A stretch of DNA of 64,000 bases, taken from positions 1 through 64,000 of the forward strand of contig NW_027490524.1 in the NCBI RefSeq assembly GCF_050948175.1, given 5' to 3'. The translations under genes and the position numbers were made by a program. Positions within the stretch are counted from its first letter, which is position 1, and the number at the start of each line of letters is the position of its first letter. This document shows positions 27,740-41,070 of the stretch, in pieces. This DNA is from Xylocopa sonorina. Its lineage: Eukaryota; Arthropoda; Insecta; Hymenoptera; Apidae. The notes beneath the pieces are model-generated. The model was not told the DNA's origin and searched no databases. It saw nothing but the letters and a program-made list of their open reading frames with translations.

Positions 27740-29220
27740 AATGAATATTATATCTTATCATGAAACACAGGAATGAGGTGCTATATCGCGTTTTGAGAAG
27801 CATTAGAACTCTATTGCTAATATGCGTAGACATCTGCAAACTCTATTTCCTAGCATGGACATGTGGCACTTACATTCCACTGATGTGAATACGAGGTATA
27901 CATAACATTACACAATGAGTATTATATCTTATTACGAAACATAGAAATGAAATACGACATCTCGTTTTAAGAAGCATTATTACTCTATTGCTGTGATACG
28001 TAGACATCTGCAAACAATATCTCCTAGCAAGGAAGTGTCATATTTACATTCTTTTGAAGTGAATACGAGGTATACATGACACTTCGGAATGAATATTATA
28101 TCTTATCATGAAACATAGATGTGAGATGCGATATCGCGTTCTAAGAAGCATTAGAACTCTATTGCTACGATACGTAGACATCTGCAAACGCTATTTCCTA
28201 GCATGGAAGTGTCTTATTTACATTCTTTTGAAGTGAATACGAGGTATACATGACACTTCGCAATGAATATTATATCTTTTCATGAAACATAGCAGTGAGA
28301 TGCGATATCGCGTTTTAAGAAGCATTAGAAATCTATTGCTACGATACGTAGACATCTGCAAACGCTATTCCCTAGCATGGAAGTGTCGCATTAACATTCT
28401 TTTGAAGTGAACACGAGATATACATGACACTTCGCAATGAATATTATAGCTTATCATGAAACATAGGAGTGAGGTGCTATATCGCGCTTTGAGAAGCATT
28501 AGAACTCTATTGCTATTATACGTAGACATCTGCAAACTGTATTTCCTAGCAAGGAAATTTCGCACTTACATTCCACTGAAGTGAATACGAGGTATACATA
28601 AAATTACACAATGAATATTATATCTTATTACGAAACATAGAAGTGAAATACGACATCTCGTTTTAAGAAGCATTAGTACTCTATTGCTGTGATACGTAGA
28701 CATCTGCAAACGCTATTTCCTAGCACGGAAGTGTCGCATTTACATTCATTTGAAGTGAATACGAGGTATACATGACACTTCGCAATGAATATTATACCTT
28801 ATCTTGAAACATAGAAGGGAGATGCGATATCGCGTTTTAGGAAGCATTGGAACTCTATAGCTGCGATACGTAGACATCTGCAAACGCTATTTCCTAGCAT
28901 GGAAGTGTCGCATTTACATTCTTTTGAAGTGAATACGAGGTATACATGACACTTCGCAATGAATATTATATCTTATCATGAAACACAGGAATGAGGTGCT
29001 ATATCGCGTTTTGAGAAGCATTAGAACTCTATTGCTAATATGCGTAGACATCTGCAAACTCTATTTCCTAGCATGGACATGTGGCACTTTCATTCCACTG
29101 ATGTGAATACGAGGTATACATAACATTACACAATGAGTATTATATCTTATTACGAAACATAGAAATGAAATACGACATCTCGTTTTAAGAAGCATTATTA
29201 CTCTATTGCTGTGATACGCA
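27740..29220. repeat. 7-mer duplication (offset 1,218 bp)
   Basis: The two-monomer set at about 27,740-28,000 (AAACACAGGAATGAGG, CTAATATGCGTAG, GCATGGACATGTGGCACTT, TTATTACTCTATTGCTGTG) is repeated at about 28,958-29,218 with a 1,218-bp offset (7 x 174). The same region also contains a pair (CATAGGAGTGAGG plus CTATTATACGTAG) at 28,462 that matches 34,030 at an offset of 5,568 bp (32 x 174). A 66-codon reverse-strand ORF at 28,365-28,565 arises from the repeat. Confidence 0.75.
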
Positions 29221-29429
29221 GACATCTGCAAACAATATTTCCTAGGAAGGAAGTATCATATTTACATTCTTTTGAAGTGAATACGAGGTATACATGATAC
29301 TTCGCAATGAATATTATATCTTATCATGAAACATAGAAGTGAAATACGACATCTCGTTTTAAGAAGCATTAGTACTCTATTGCTGTGATACGTAGACATC
29401 TGCAAACAATATTTCCTAGCAAGGAAGAG

Positions 29430-32400
29430 TCGCATTTACATTCTTTTGATGTGAGTACGAGATATACATGACACTTCGCAATGAATATTATATCTTATCA
29501 TGAAACATAGGAATGAGGTGCTATATCGCGTTTTGAGAAGCATTAGAACTCTATTGCTACGATACGTAGACATCTGCAAACGCTATTTCCTAGCATGGAG
29601 GTGTCGCATTTACATACTTTTGATGTGAATACGAGATATACATGACACTTCGCAATGAATATTATATCTTATCACGGAACATAGAAATGAAATAAGGCAT
29701 CTCGTTTTAGGAAGCATAAGAACTCTATTGCTACGATACGTAGACATCTGCAAACGCTATTTCCTAGCATGGAAGTGTCGCATTTACATTCATTTGAAGT
29801 GAATACGAGGTATACATGACACTTCGCAATGAATATTATACCTTATCATGAAACATAGAAGGGAGATGCGATATCGCGTTTTAGGAAGCATTGGAACTCT
29901 ATAGCTGCGATACGCAGACATCTGCAAACGCTATTTCCTAGCATGGAAGTGTCGCATTTACATTCTTTTGATGTGAATACGAGATATACATGACACTTCG
30001 CAATGAATATTATATCTTATCATGAAACATAAAAGTGAGATGCGATATCGCGTTCTAAGAAGCATTAGAACTCTATTGCTACGATACGCAGTCATCTGCA
30101 AAGGCTATTCCCTAGCATGGAAGGGTCGCATTTACATTCTTTTGAAGTGAGTACTAGGATTACATATCACTCCATAATGAATATTATATCTTATCATGAA
30201 TCATAGCAGTGAGATGCGATATCGCGTTTTAAGAAGCATTAGAACTCTATTTCTACGATACGTAGACATCTGCAAACGCTGTTTCCTAGCATGGAAGTGT
30301 CGCATTTACATTCGTTTGAAGTGAATACGAGGTATACATGACACTTCGCAATGAATATTATACCTTATCATGAAACATAGATGGGAGATGCGATATCGCG
30401 TTTTAGGAAGCATTGGAACTCTATAGCTGCGATACGTAGACATCTGCAAACGCTTTTTCCTAGCATGGAAGTGTCGCATTTACATTCTTTTGATGTGAAT
30501 ACGAGATATACATGACACATCGCAATGAATATTATACCTTATCATGAAACATAGAAGTGAGATGCGATATCGCGTTTTAAGGAGCATTAGAACTCTATTG
30601 CTACGATACGTAGACATCTGCAAACGCTATTTCCTAGCATGGAAGTGTCTTATTTACGTTCTTTCGAAGTGAATACGAGGTATACATGACACTTCGCAAT
30701 GAATATTATATCTTATCATGAAACATAGAAGTGAGATGCGATATCGCGTTCTAAGAAGCACTAGAACTCTATTGCTACGATACGTAGACATCTGCAAACG
30801 CTATATCCCAGGATGGAATGGTCGCATTTACATTCTTTTGAAGTGAGTACGAGGTATACATAACACTCCATAATGAATATTATATCTTCTCATGAAACAT
30901 AGCAGTGAGATACGATATCTCGTTTTAAGAAGCATTAGAACTCTATTGCTACGATACGTAGACATCTGCAAAGGCTATTTCCTAGCATGGAAGTGTCGCA
31001 TTTACATTCGTTTGAAGTGAATACGAGATATACATGACACTTCGCAATGAATATTATATCTTATCATGAAACATAGGAATGAGGTGCCATATCGCGTTTT
31101 GAGAAGCATTAGATCTCTATTGCTACGATACGTAGATATCTGCAAACGCTATTTCCTAGCATGGAAGTGTCGCATTTACATTCTTTTGATGTGAATACGA
31201 TATATACATGACACTTCGCAATGAATATTATATCTTATCATGAAACATAGGAAAGAGGTGCTATATCGCGTTTTGAGAAGCATTAGAACTCTATTGCTAC
31301 GATACGTAGACATCTGCAAACGCTATTTCCTAGCATGGAGGTGTCGCATTTACATACTTTTGATGTGAATACGAGATATACATGACACTTCGCAATGAAT
31401 ATTATATCTTATCACGGAACATAGAAATGAAATAAGGCATCTCGTTTTAGGAAGCATAAGAACTCTATTGCTACGATACGTAGACATCTGCAAACGCTAT
31501 TTCCTAGCATGGAAGTGTCGCATTTACATTCATTTGAAGTGAATACGAGGTATACATGACACTTCGCAATGAATATTATACCTTATCATGAAACATAGAA
31601 GGGAGATGCGATATCGCGTTTTAGGAAGCATTGGAACTTTATAGCTGCGATACGCAGACATCTGCAAACGCTATTTCCTAGCATGGAAGTGTCGCATTTA
31701 CATTCTTTTGATGTGAATACGAGATATACATGACACTTCGCAATGAATATTATATCTTCTCATGAAACATAGCAGTGAGATGCGATATCGCGTTTTAAGA
31801 AGCATTAGAACTCTATTTCTACGATACGTAGACATCTGAAAAGGCTATTCCCTAGCATGGAAGGGTCGCATTCACATTCTTTTGAAGTGAGTACGAGGTT
31901 TACATATCAGTCCATAATGAATATTATATCTTATCATGAATCATAGCAGTGAGATGCGATATCGCGTTTTAAGAAGCATTAGAACTCTATTTCTACGATA
32001 CGTAGACATCTGCAAACGCTGTTTCCTAGCATGGAAGTGTCGCATTTACATTCGTTTGAAGTGAATACGAGGTATACATGACACTTCGCAATGAATATTA
32101 TACCTTATCATGAAACATAGATGGGAGATGCGATATCGCGTTTTAGGAAGCATTGGAACTCTATAGCTGCGATACGTAGACATCTGCAAACGCTTTTTGC
32201 TAGCATGGAAGTGTCGCATTTACATTCTTTTGATGTGAATGCGAGATATACATGACACATCGCAATGAATATTGTACCTTATCATGAAACATAGAAGTGA
32301 GATGCGATATCGCGTTTTAAGGAGCATTAGAACTCTATTGCTACGATACGTAGACATCTGCAAACGCTATTTCCTAGCATGGAAGTGTCTTATTTACGTT

Positions 32401-33050
32401 CTTTTGAAGTGAATACGAGGTATACATGACACTTCGCAATGAATATTATATCTTATCATGAAACATAGAAGTGAGATGCGATATCGCGTTCTAAGAAGCA
32501 CTAGAACTCTATTGCTACGATACGTAGACATCTGCAAACGCTATATCCCAGGATGGAATGGTCGCATTTACATTCTTTTGAAGTGAGTACGAGGTATACA
32601 TAACACTCCATAATGAATATTATATCTTCTCATGAAACATAGCAGTGAGATACGATATCTCGTTTTAAGAAGCATTAGAACTCTATTGCTACGATACGTA
32701 GACATCTGCAAACGCTATTTCCTAGCATGGAAGTGTCGCATTTACATTCGTTTGAAGTGAATACGAGATATACATGACACTTCGCAATGAATATTATATC
32801 TTATCATGAAACATAGGAATGAGGTGCCATATCGCGTTTTGAGAAGCATTAGATCTCTATTGCTACGATACGTAGATATCTGCAAACGCTATTTCCTAGC
32901 ATGGAAGTGTCGCATTTACATTCTTTTGATGTGAATACGAGATATACATGACACTTCGCAATGAATATTATATCTTATCATGAAACATAGAAATGAGGTG
33001 CTATATCGCGTTTTGAGAAGCATTAGAACTCTATTGCTACGATACGTACA
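29430..33050. repeat. 10-mer duplication with a patchy internal difference (offset 1,740 bp)
   Basis: Positions about 29,430-31,169 and 31,170-33,050 match at exactly 1,740 bp (10 x 174). Markers are ATGGAGGTGTCGC followed by TACATACTTTTGATG, AAATAAGGCATCTCG, CAAACGCTGTTTCC and ACATAGATGGGAGATG. Within the otherwise matching blocks one stretch differs in kind. Copy 1 at about 30,010-30,110 has the CATAAAAGTG / GTTCTAAG / CGCAGTCATC subtype, while copy 2 at about 31,755-31,850 has CATAGCAGTG / TTTTAAG / ATCTGAAAAGG. That patch looks like gene conversion or a subtype replacement after duplication. Confidence 0.88.
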
Positions 33051-33573
33051 CATCTGCAAACGCTATATCCCAGGATGGAATGGTCGCATTTACATTCTTT
33101 TGAAGTGAGTACGAGGTATACATAACACTCCATAATGAATATTATATCTTCTCATGAAACATAGCAGTGAGATACGATATCTCGTTTTAAGAAGCATTAG
33201 AACTCTATTGCTACGATACGTAGACATCTGCAAACGCTATTTCCTAGCATGGAAGTGTCGCATTTACATTCGTTTGAAGTGAATACGAGATATACATGAC
33301 ACTTCGCAATGAATATTATATCTTATCATGAAACATAGGAATGAGGTGCCATATCGCGTTTTGAGAAGCATTAGATCTCTATTGCTACGATACGTAGATA
33401 TCTGCAAACGCTATTTCCTAGCATGGAAGTGTCGCATTTACATTCTTTTGATGTGAATACGAGATATACATGACACTTCGCAATGAATATTATATCTTAT
33501 CATGAAACATAGAAATGAGGTGCTATATCGCGTTTTGAGAAGCATTAGAACTCTATTGCTACGATACGTACAC
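32541..33573. repeat. 3-mer tandem duplication (522 bp)
   Basis: Positions 32,541-33,062 are repeated directly at 33,063-33,573 or slightly beyond. Both copies begin CTATATCCCAGGATGGAATGG, continue with ACGATATCTCGTTTTAAG, GGTGCCATATCGCG and ATTAGATCTCTATTG, and end GATACGTACACATCTG. The GTACACATC state is private to these two copies, which indicates a very recent three-monomer duplication. Confidence 0.9.
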
Positions 33574-36500
33574 ATCTGAAAAGGCTATTCCCTAGCATGG
33601 AAGGGTCGCATTTACATTCTTTTGAAGTGAGTACGAGGTATACATATCACTCCATAATGAATATTATATCTTATCATGAAACATAGCAGTGAGATGCGAT
33701 ATCGCGTTTTAAGAAGCATTAGAACTCTATTGCTACGATACGTAGACATCTGCAAACGCTATTTCCTAGCACGGAAGTGTCGCATTTACATTCATTTGAA
33801 GTGAATACGAGGTATACATGACACTTCGCAATGAATATTATACCTTATCATGAAACATAGAAGGGAGATGCGATATCGCGTTTTAGGAAGCATTGGAACT
33901 CTATAGCTGCGATACGTAGACATCTGCAAACGCTATTTCCTAGCATGGAAGTGTCGCATTTACATTCTTTTGATGTGAATACGAGATATACATGACACTT
34001 CGCAATGAATATTATATCTTATCATGAAACATAGGAGTGAGGTGCTATATCGCGTTTTGAGAAGCATTAGAACTCTATTGCTATTATACGTAGACATCTG
34101 CAAACTCTATTTCCTAGCAAGGAAATTTCGCACTTACATTCCACTGAAGTGAATACGAGGTATACATAAAATTACACAATGAATATTATATCTTATTACG
34201 AAACATAGAAGTGAAATACGACATCTCGTTTTAAGAAGCATTATTACTCTATTGCTGTGATACGTAGACATCTGCAAACAATATTTCCTAGCAAGGAAGT
34301 ATCATATTTACATTCTTTTGAAGTGAATACGAGGTATACATGATACTTCGCAATGAATATTATATCTTTAATGAAACATAGAAGTGAAATACGACATCTC
34401 GTTTTAAGAAGCATTAGTACTCTATTGCTGTGATACGTAGACATCTGCAAACAATATTTCCTAGCAAGGAAGTGTCGCATTTACATTCTTTTGATGTGAA
34501 TACGAGATATACATGACACTTCGCAATGAATATTATATCTTATCATGAAACATAGGAATGAGGTGCTATATCGCGTTTTGAGAAGCATTAGAACTCTATT
34601 GCTACGATACGTAGACATCTGCAAACGCTATTTCCTAGCATGGAGGTGTCGCATTTACATACTTTTGATGTGAATACGAGATATACATGACACTTCGCAA
34701 TGAATATTATATCTTATCACGGAACATAGAAATGAAATAAGGCATCTCGTTTTAGGAAGCATAAGAACTCTATTGCTGCGATACGTAGACATCTGCAAAC
34801 GCTATTTCCTAGCATGGAAGTGTCGCATTTACATTCATTTGAAGTGAATACGAGGTATACATGACACTTCGCAATGAATATTATACCTTATCATGAAACA
34901 TAGAAGGGACATGCGATATCGCGTTTTAGGAAGCATTGGAACTCTATAGCTGCGATACGCAGACATCTGCAAACGCTATTTCCTAGCATGGAAGTGTCGC
35001 ATTTACATTCTTTTGATGTGAATACGAGATATACATGACACTTCGCAATGAATATTATATCTTATCATGAAACATAAAAGTGAGATGCGATATCGCGTTC
35101 TAAGAAGCATTAGAACTCTATTGCTACGATACGCAGTCATCTGCAAAGGCTATTCCCTAGCATGGAAGGGTCGAATTTACATTCTTTTGAAGTGAGTACG
35201 AGGTATACATATCACTCCATAATGAATATTATATCTTATCATGAAACATAGCAGTGAGATGCGATATCGCGTTTTAAGAAGCATTAGAACTCTATTGCTA
35301 CGATACGCAGACATCTGCAAACGCTATTTCCTAGCATGGAAGTGTCGCATTTACATTCATTTGAAGTGAATACGAGGTATACATGACACTTCGCTATGAA
35401 TATTATACCTTATCATGAAACATAGAGGAGTGATGCGATATCGCGTTTTAGGAAGCATTGGAACTCTATTGCTGCGATACGTAGACATCTGCAAACGCTA
35501 TTCCCTAGCATGGAAGTGTCGCATTTACATTCTTTTGATGTGAATACCAGATATACATGACACTTCGCAATGAACATTATATCTTCTCATGAAACATAGC
35601 AGTGAGATGCGATATCGCGTTTTAAGAAGCATTAGAACTCTATTTCTACGATACGTAGACATCTGAAAAGGCTATACCCTAGCATGGAAGGGTCGCATTT
35701 ACATTCTTTTGAAGTGAGTACGAGGTATACATATAACTCCATAATGAATATTATATCTTATCATGAATCATAGCAGTGGGATGCGATATCGCGTGTTAAG
35801 AAGCATTAGAACTCTATTGCTACGATACGTAGGCACCTGCAAATGCTATTTCCTAGCATGGAAGTGTCGCATTTACATTCATTTGAGGTGAATACGAGGT
35901 ATACATGACACTTCGCAATGAATATTATACCTTATCATGAAACATTGAAGGGAGATGCGATATCGCGTTTTAGGAAGCATTGGAACTCTATAGCTGCGAT
36001 ACGTAGACATCTGCAAACGCTATTTCCTAGCATGGAAGTGTCGCATTTACATTCTTTTGATGTGAATACGAGATATACATGACACTTCGCAATGAATATT
36101 ATATCTTATCATGAAACATAAAAGTGAGATGCGATATCGCGTTCTAAGAAGCATTAGAACTCTATTGCTACGATACGTAGTCATCTGCAAAGGCTATTCC
36201 CTAGCATGGAAGGGTCGCATTTACATTCTTTTGAAGTGAGTACGAGGTATACATATCACTCCATAATGAATATTATATAGTATCATGAAACATACCAGTG
36301 AGATGCGATATCGCGTTTTAAGAAGCATTAGAACTCTATTGCTACGATACGTAGACATTTGCAAACGCTATTTCCTAGCATGGAAGTGTCGCATTTACAT
36401 TCATTTGAAGTGAATACGAGGTATACATGACACTTCGCTATGAATATTATACCTTATCATGAAACATAGAAGAGTGATGCGATATCGCGTTTTAGGAAGC

Positions 36501-37559
36501 ATTGGGGCTCTATTGCTGCGATACGTAGACATCTGCAAACGCTATTCCCTAGCATGGAAGGGTCGCATTTACTTTCTTTTGAAGAGAGTACGAGGTATAC
36601 ATAACACTCCATAATGAATATTATATCTTATCATGAAACATAGCAGTGAGATGCGATATCGCGTTTTAAGAAGCATTAGAACTCTATTGCTACGATACGT
36701 AGACATCTGCAAACGCTATTTCCTAGCATGGAAGTGTCGCATTTACATTCTTTTGAAGTGAATACGAGGTATACATGACACTTCGCAATGAATATTATAT
36801 CTTATCACGAAACATAAAAGTGAGATGCGATATCGCGTTCTAAGATGCATTAGAACTCTATTGCTACGATACGTAGACATCTGCAAAGGCTATTCCCTAG
36901 CATGGAAGGGTCGCATTTACTTTCTTTTGAAGTGAGTACGAGGTATACATAACACTCCATAATGAATATTATATCTTATCATGAAACATAGCAGTGAGAT
37001 GCGATATCGCGTTTTAAGAAGCATTAGAACTCTATTTCTACGATACGTAGACATCTGCAAACGCTATTTCCTAGCATGGAAGTGTCGCATTTACATTCAT
37101 TTGAAGTGAATACGAGGTATACATGACACTTCGCTATGAATATTATACCTTATCATGAAACATAGAAGAATGATGCGATATCGCGTTTTAGGAAGCATTG
37201 GAACTCTATTGCTGTGATACGTAGACATCTGCAAACAATATTTCCTAGCAAGGAAGTGTCGCATTTACATTCTTTTGATGTGAATACGAGATATACATGA
37301 CACTTCGCAATGAATATTATATCTTATCATGAAACATAGGAATGAGGTGCTATATCGCGTTTTGAGAAGCATTAGAACTCTATTGCTACGATACGTAGAC
37401 ATCTGCAAACGCTATTTCCTAGCATGGAGGTGTCGCATTTACATACTTTTGATGTGAATACGAGATATACATGACACTTCGCAATGAATATTATATCTTA
37501 TCACGGAACATAGAAATGAAATAAGGCATCTCGTTTTAGGAAGCATAAGAACTCTATTG
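33574..37559. repeat. Mixed-subtype core monomers linking the duplicated blocks
   Basis: Ordinary 174-bp monomers of the GAAGGGTCGC, GATGTGAATACGAG and GAAATTTCG subtypes. Segments here correspond to other parts of the array. 36,504 (TTGGGGCTCTATTG) matches 41,202 and 45,900 at 4,698 bp each, and the CATACCAGTG variant at 36,291 matches 40,815 at 26 monomers. This makes the region a diverged or partial third copy of the 27-mer to its right. A two-base loss at about 34,370 (ATCTTTAATGAAAC) and a 78-codon reverse ORF at 34,244-34,480 are incidental. Confidence 0.75.
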
Positions 37560-40500
37560 CTGCGATACGTAGACATCTGCAAACGCTATTTCCTAGCATG
37601 GAAGTGTCGCATTTACATTCTTTTGATGTGAATACGAGATATACATGACACTTCGCAATGAATATTATATCTTATCATGAAACATAAAAGTGAGATGCGA
37701 TATCGCGTTCTAAGAAGCATTAGAACTCTGTTGCTACGATACGTAGTCATCTGCAAAGGCTATTCCCTAGCATGGAAGGGTCGCATTTACATTCATTTGA
37801 AGTGAATACGAGGTATACATGACACTTCGCAATGAATATTATACCTTATCATGAAACATTGAAGGGGGATGCGATATCGCGTTTTAGGAAGCATTGGAAC
37901 TCTATAGCTGCGATACGTAGACATCTGCAAACGCTATTTCCTAGCATGGAAGTGTCGCATTTACATTCTTTTGATGTGAATACGAGATATACATGACACT
38001 TCGCAATGAATATTATATCTTATCATGAAACATAAAAGTGAGATGCGATATCGCGTTCTAAGAAGCATTAGAACTCTATTGCTACGATACGTAGTCATCT
38101 GCAAAGGCTATTCCCTAGCATGGAAGGGTCGCATTTACATTCATTTGAGGTGAATACGAGGTATACATGACACTTCGCAATGAATATTATACCTTATCAT
38201 GAAACATTGAAGGGAGATGCGATATCGCGTTTTAGGAAGCATTGGAACTCTATAGCTGCGATACGTAGACATCTGCAAACGCTATTTCCTAGCATGGAAG
38301 TGTCGCATTTACATTCTTTTGATGTGAATACGAGATATACATGACACTTCGCAATGAATATTGTATCTTATCATGAAACATAAAAGTGAGATGCGATATC
38401 GCGTTCTAAGAAGCATTAGAACTCTATTGCTACGATACGTAGTCATCTGCAAAGGCTATTCCCTAGCATGGAAGGGTCGCATTTACATTCTTTTGAAGTG
38501 AGTACGAGGTATACATATCACTCCATAATGAATATTATATCTTATCATGAAACATACCAGTGAGATGCGATATCGTGTTTTAAGAAGCATTAGAACTCTA
38601 TTGCTACGATACGTAGACATCTGCAAACGCTATTTCCTAGCATGGAAGTGTCGCATTTACATTCATTTGAAGTGAATACGAGGTATACATGACACTCCAC
38701 AATGAATATTATATCTTATCACGGAACATAGAAATGAAATGAGGCATCTCGTTTTGTGAAGCATTAGAACTCTATTGCTACGATACGTAGACATCTGCAA
38801 ACGCTATTTCCTAGCATGGAAGTGTCGCATTTACATTCTTTTGAAGTGAATACGAGGTATACATGACACTTCGCAATGAATATTATATCTTATCACGAAA
38901 CATAAAAGTGAGATGCGATATCGCGTTCTAAGATGCATTAGAACTCTATTGCTACGATACGTAGACATCTGCAAAGGCTATTCCCTAGCATGGAAGGGTC
39001 GCATTTACTTTCTTTTGAAGTGAGTACGAGGTATACATAACACTCCATAATGAATATTATATCTTATCAAGAAACATAGCAGTGAGATGCGATATCGCGT
39101 TTTAAGAAGCATTAGAACTCTATTTCTACGATACGTAGACATCTGCAAACGCTATTTCCTAGCATGGAAGTGTCGCATTTACATTCATTTGAAGTGAATA
39201 CGAGGTATACATGACACTTCGCTATGAATATTATACCTTATCATGAAACATAGAAGAATGATGCGATATCGCGTTTTAGGAAGCATTGGAACTCTATTGC
39301 TGCGATACGTAGACATCTGCAAACGCTATTCCCTAGCATGGAAGTGTCGCATTTACATTCTTTTGATGTGAATACCAGATATACATGACACTTCGCAATG
39401 AACATTATATCTTCTCATGAAACATAGCAGTGAGATGCGATATCGCGTTTTAAGAAGCATTAGAACTCTATTTCTACGATACGTAGACATCTGAAAAGGC
39501 TATTCCCTAGCATGGAAGGGTCGCATTTACATTCTTTTGAAGTGAGTACGAGGTATACATATAACTCCATATTGAATATTATATCTTATCATGAATCATA
39601 GCAGTGAGATGCGATATTGCGTGTTAAGAAGCATTAGAACTCTATTGCTACGATACGTAGGCATCTGCAAATGCTATTTCCTAGCATGGAAGTGTCGCAT
39701 TTGCATTCATTTGAAGTGAATACGAGGTATACATGACACTTCGCAATGAATATTGTACCTTATCATGAAACATTGAAGGGAGATGCGATATCGCGTTTTA
39801 GGAAGCATTGGAACTCTATAGCTGCGATACGTAGACATCTGCAAACGCTATTTCCTAGCATGGAAGTGTCGCATTTACATTCTTTTGATGTGAATACGAG
39901 ATATACATGACACTTCGCAATGAATATTATATCTTATCATGAAACATAAAAGTGAGATGCGATATCGCGTTCTAAGAAGCATTAGAACTCTGTTGCTACG
40001 ATACGTAGTCATCTGCAAAGGCTATTCCCTAGCATGGAAGGGTCGCATTTACATTCATTTGAAGTGAATACGAGGTATACATGACACTTCGCAATGAATA
40101 TTATACCTTATCATGAAACATTGAAGGGGGATGCGATATCGCGTTTTAGGAAGCATTGGAACTCTATAGCTGCGATACGTAGACATCTGCAAACGCTATT
40201 TCCTAGCATGGAAGTGTCGCATTTACATTCTTTTGATGTGAATACGAGATATACATGACACTTCGCAATGAATATTATATCTTATCATGAAACATAAAAG
40301 TGAGATGCGATATCGCGTTCTAAGAAGCATTAGAACTCTATTGCTACGATACGTAGTCATCTGCAAAGGCTATTCCCTAGCATGGAAGGGTCGCATTTAC
40401 ATTCATTTGAGGTGAATACGAGGTATACATGACACTTCGCAATGAATATTATACCTTATCATGAAACATTGAAGGGAGATGCGATATCGCGTTTTAGGAA

Positions 40501-41070
40501 GCATTGGAACTCTATAGCTGCGATACGTAGACATCTGCAAACGCTATTTCCTAGCATGGAAGTGTCGCATTTACATTCTTTTGATGTGAATACGAGATAT
40601 ACATGACACTTCGCAATGAATATTGTATCTTATCATGAAACATAAAAGTGAGATGCGATATCGCGTTCTAAGAAGCATTAGAACTCTATTGCTACGATAC
40701 GTAGTCATCTGCAAAGGCTATTCCCTAGCATGGAAGGGTCGCATTTACATTCTTTTGAAGTGAGTACGAGGTATACATATCACTCCATAATGAATATTAT
40801 ATCTTATCATGAAACATACCAGTGAGATGCGATATCGTGTTTTAAGAAGCATTAGAACTCTATTGCTACGATACGTAGACATCTGCAAACGCTATTTCCT
40901 AGCATGGAAGTGTCGCATTTACATTCATTTGAAGTGAATACGAGGTATACATGACACTCCACAATGAATATTATATCTTATCACGGAACATAGAAATGAA
41001 ATGAGGCATCTCGTTTTGTGAAGCATTAGAACTCTATTGCTACGATACGTAGACATCTGCAAACGCTATA
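37560..41070. repeat. 13-mer duplication (offset 2,262 bp)
   Basis: Positions 37,560-38,808 match 39,822-41,070 at 2,262 bp (13 x 174). Shared markers are AACTCTGTTGCTACG, CATTGAAGGGGGATGCG, AATATTGTATCTTATC and GATATCGTGTTTTAAG. Just right of this the matching offset changes to 2,610 bp (15 x 174), so 38,803-39,400 matches 41,413-42,010. The right-hand copy has two more monomers at about 41,065-41,412 than the left. This gain or loss of whole monomers between copies is the signature of unequal exchange. Confidence 0.85.

Noticed and set aside
28365..28565. Reverse ORFs at 28,365-28,565, 34,244-34,480 and 55,880-56,161, and the forward ORF at 55,476-55,724
   Set aside because: All are translations of the satellite with the same SNRVLMLLKT-like or RYVAICKRYF-like words. 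No signal for initiation, domain or codon bias.
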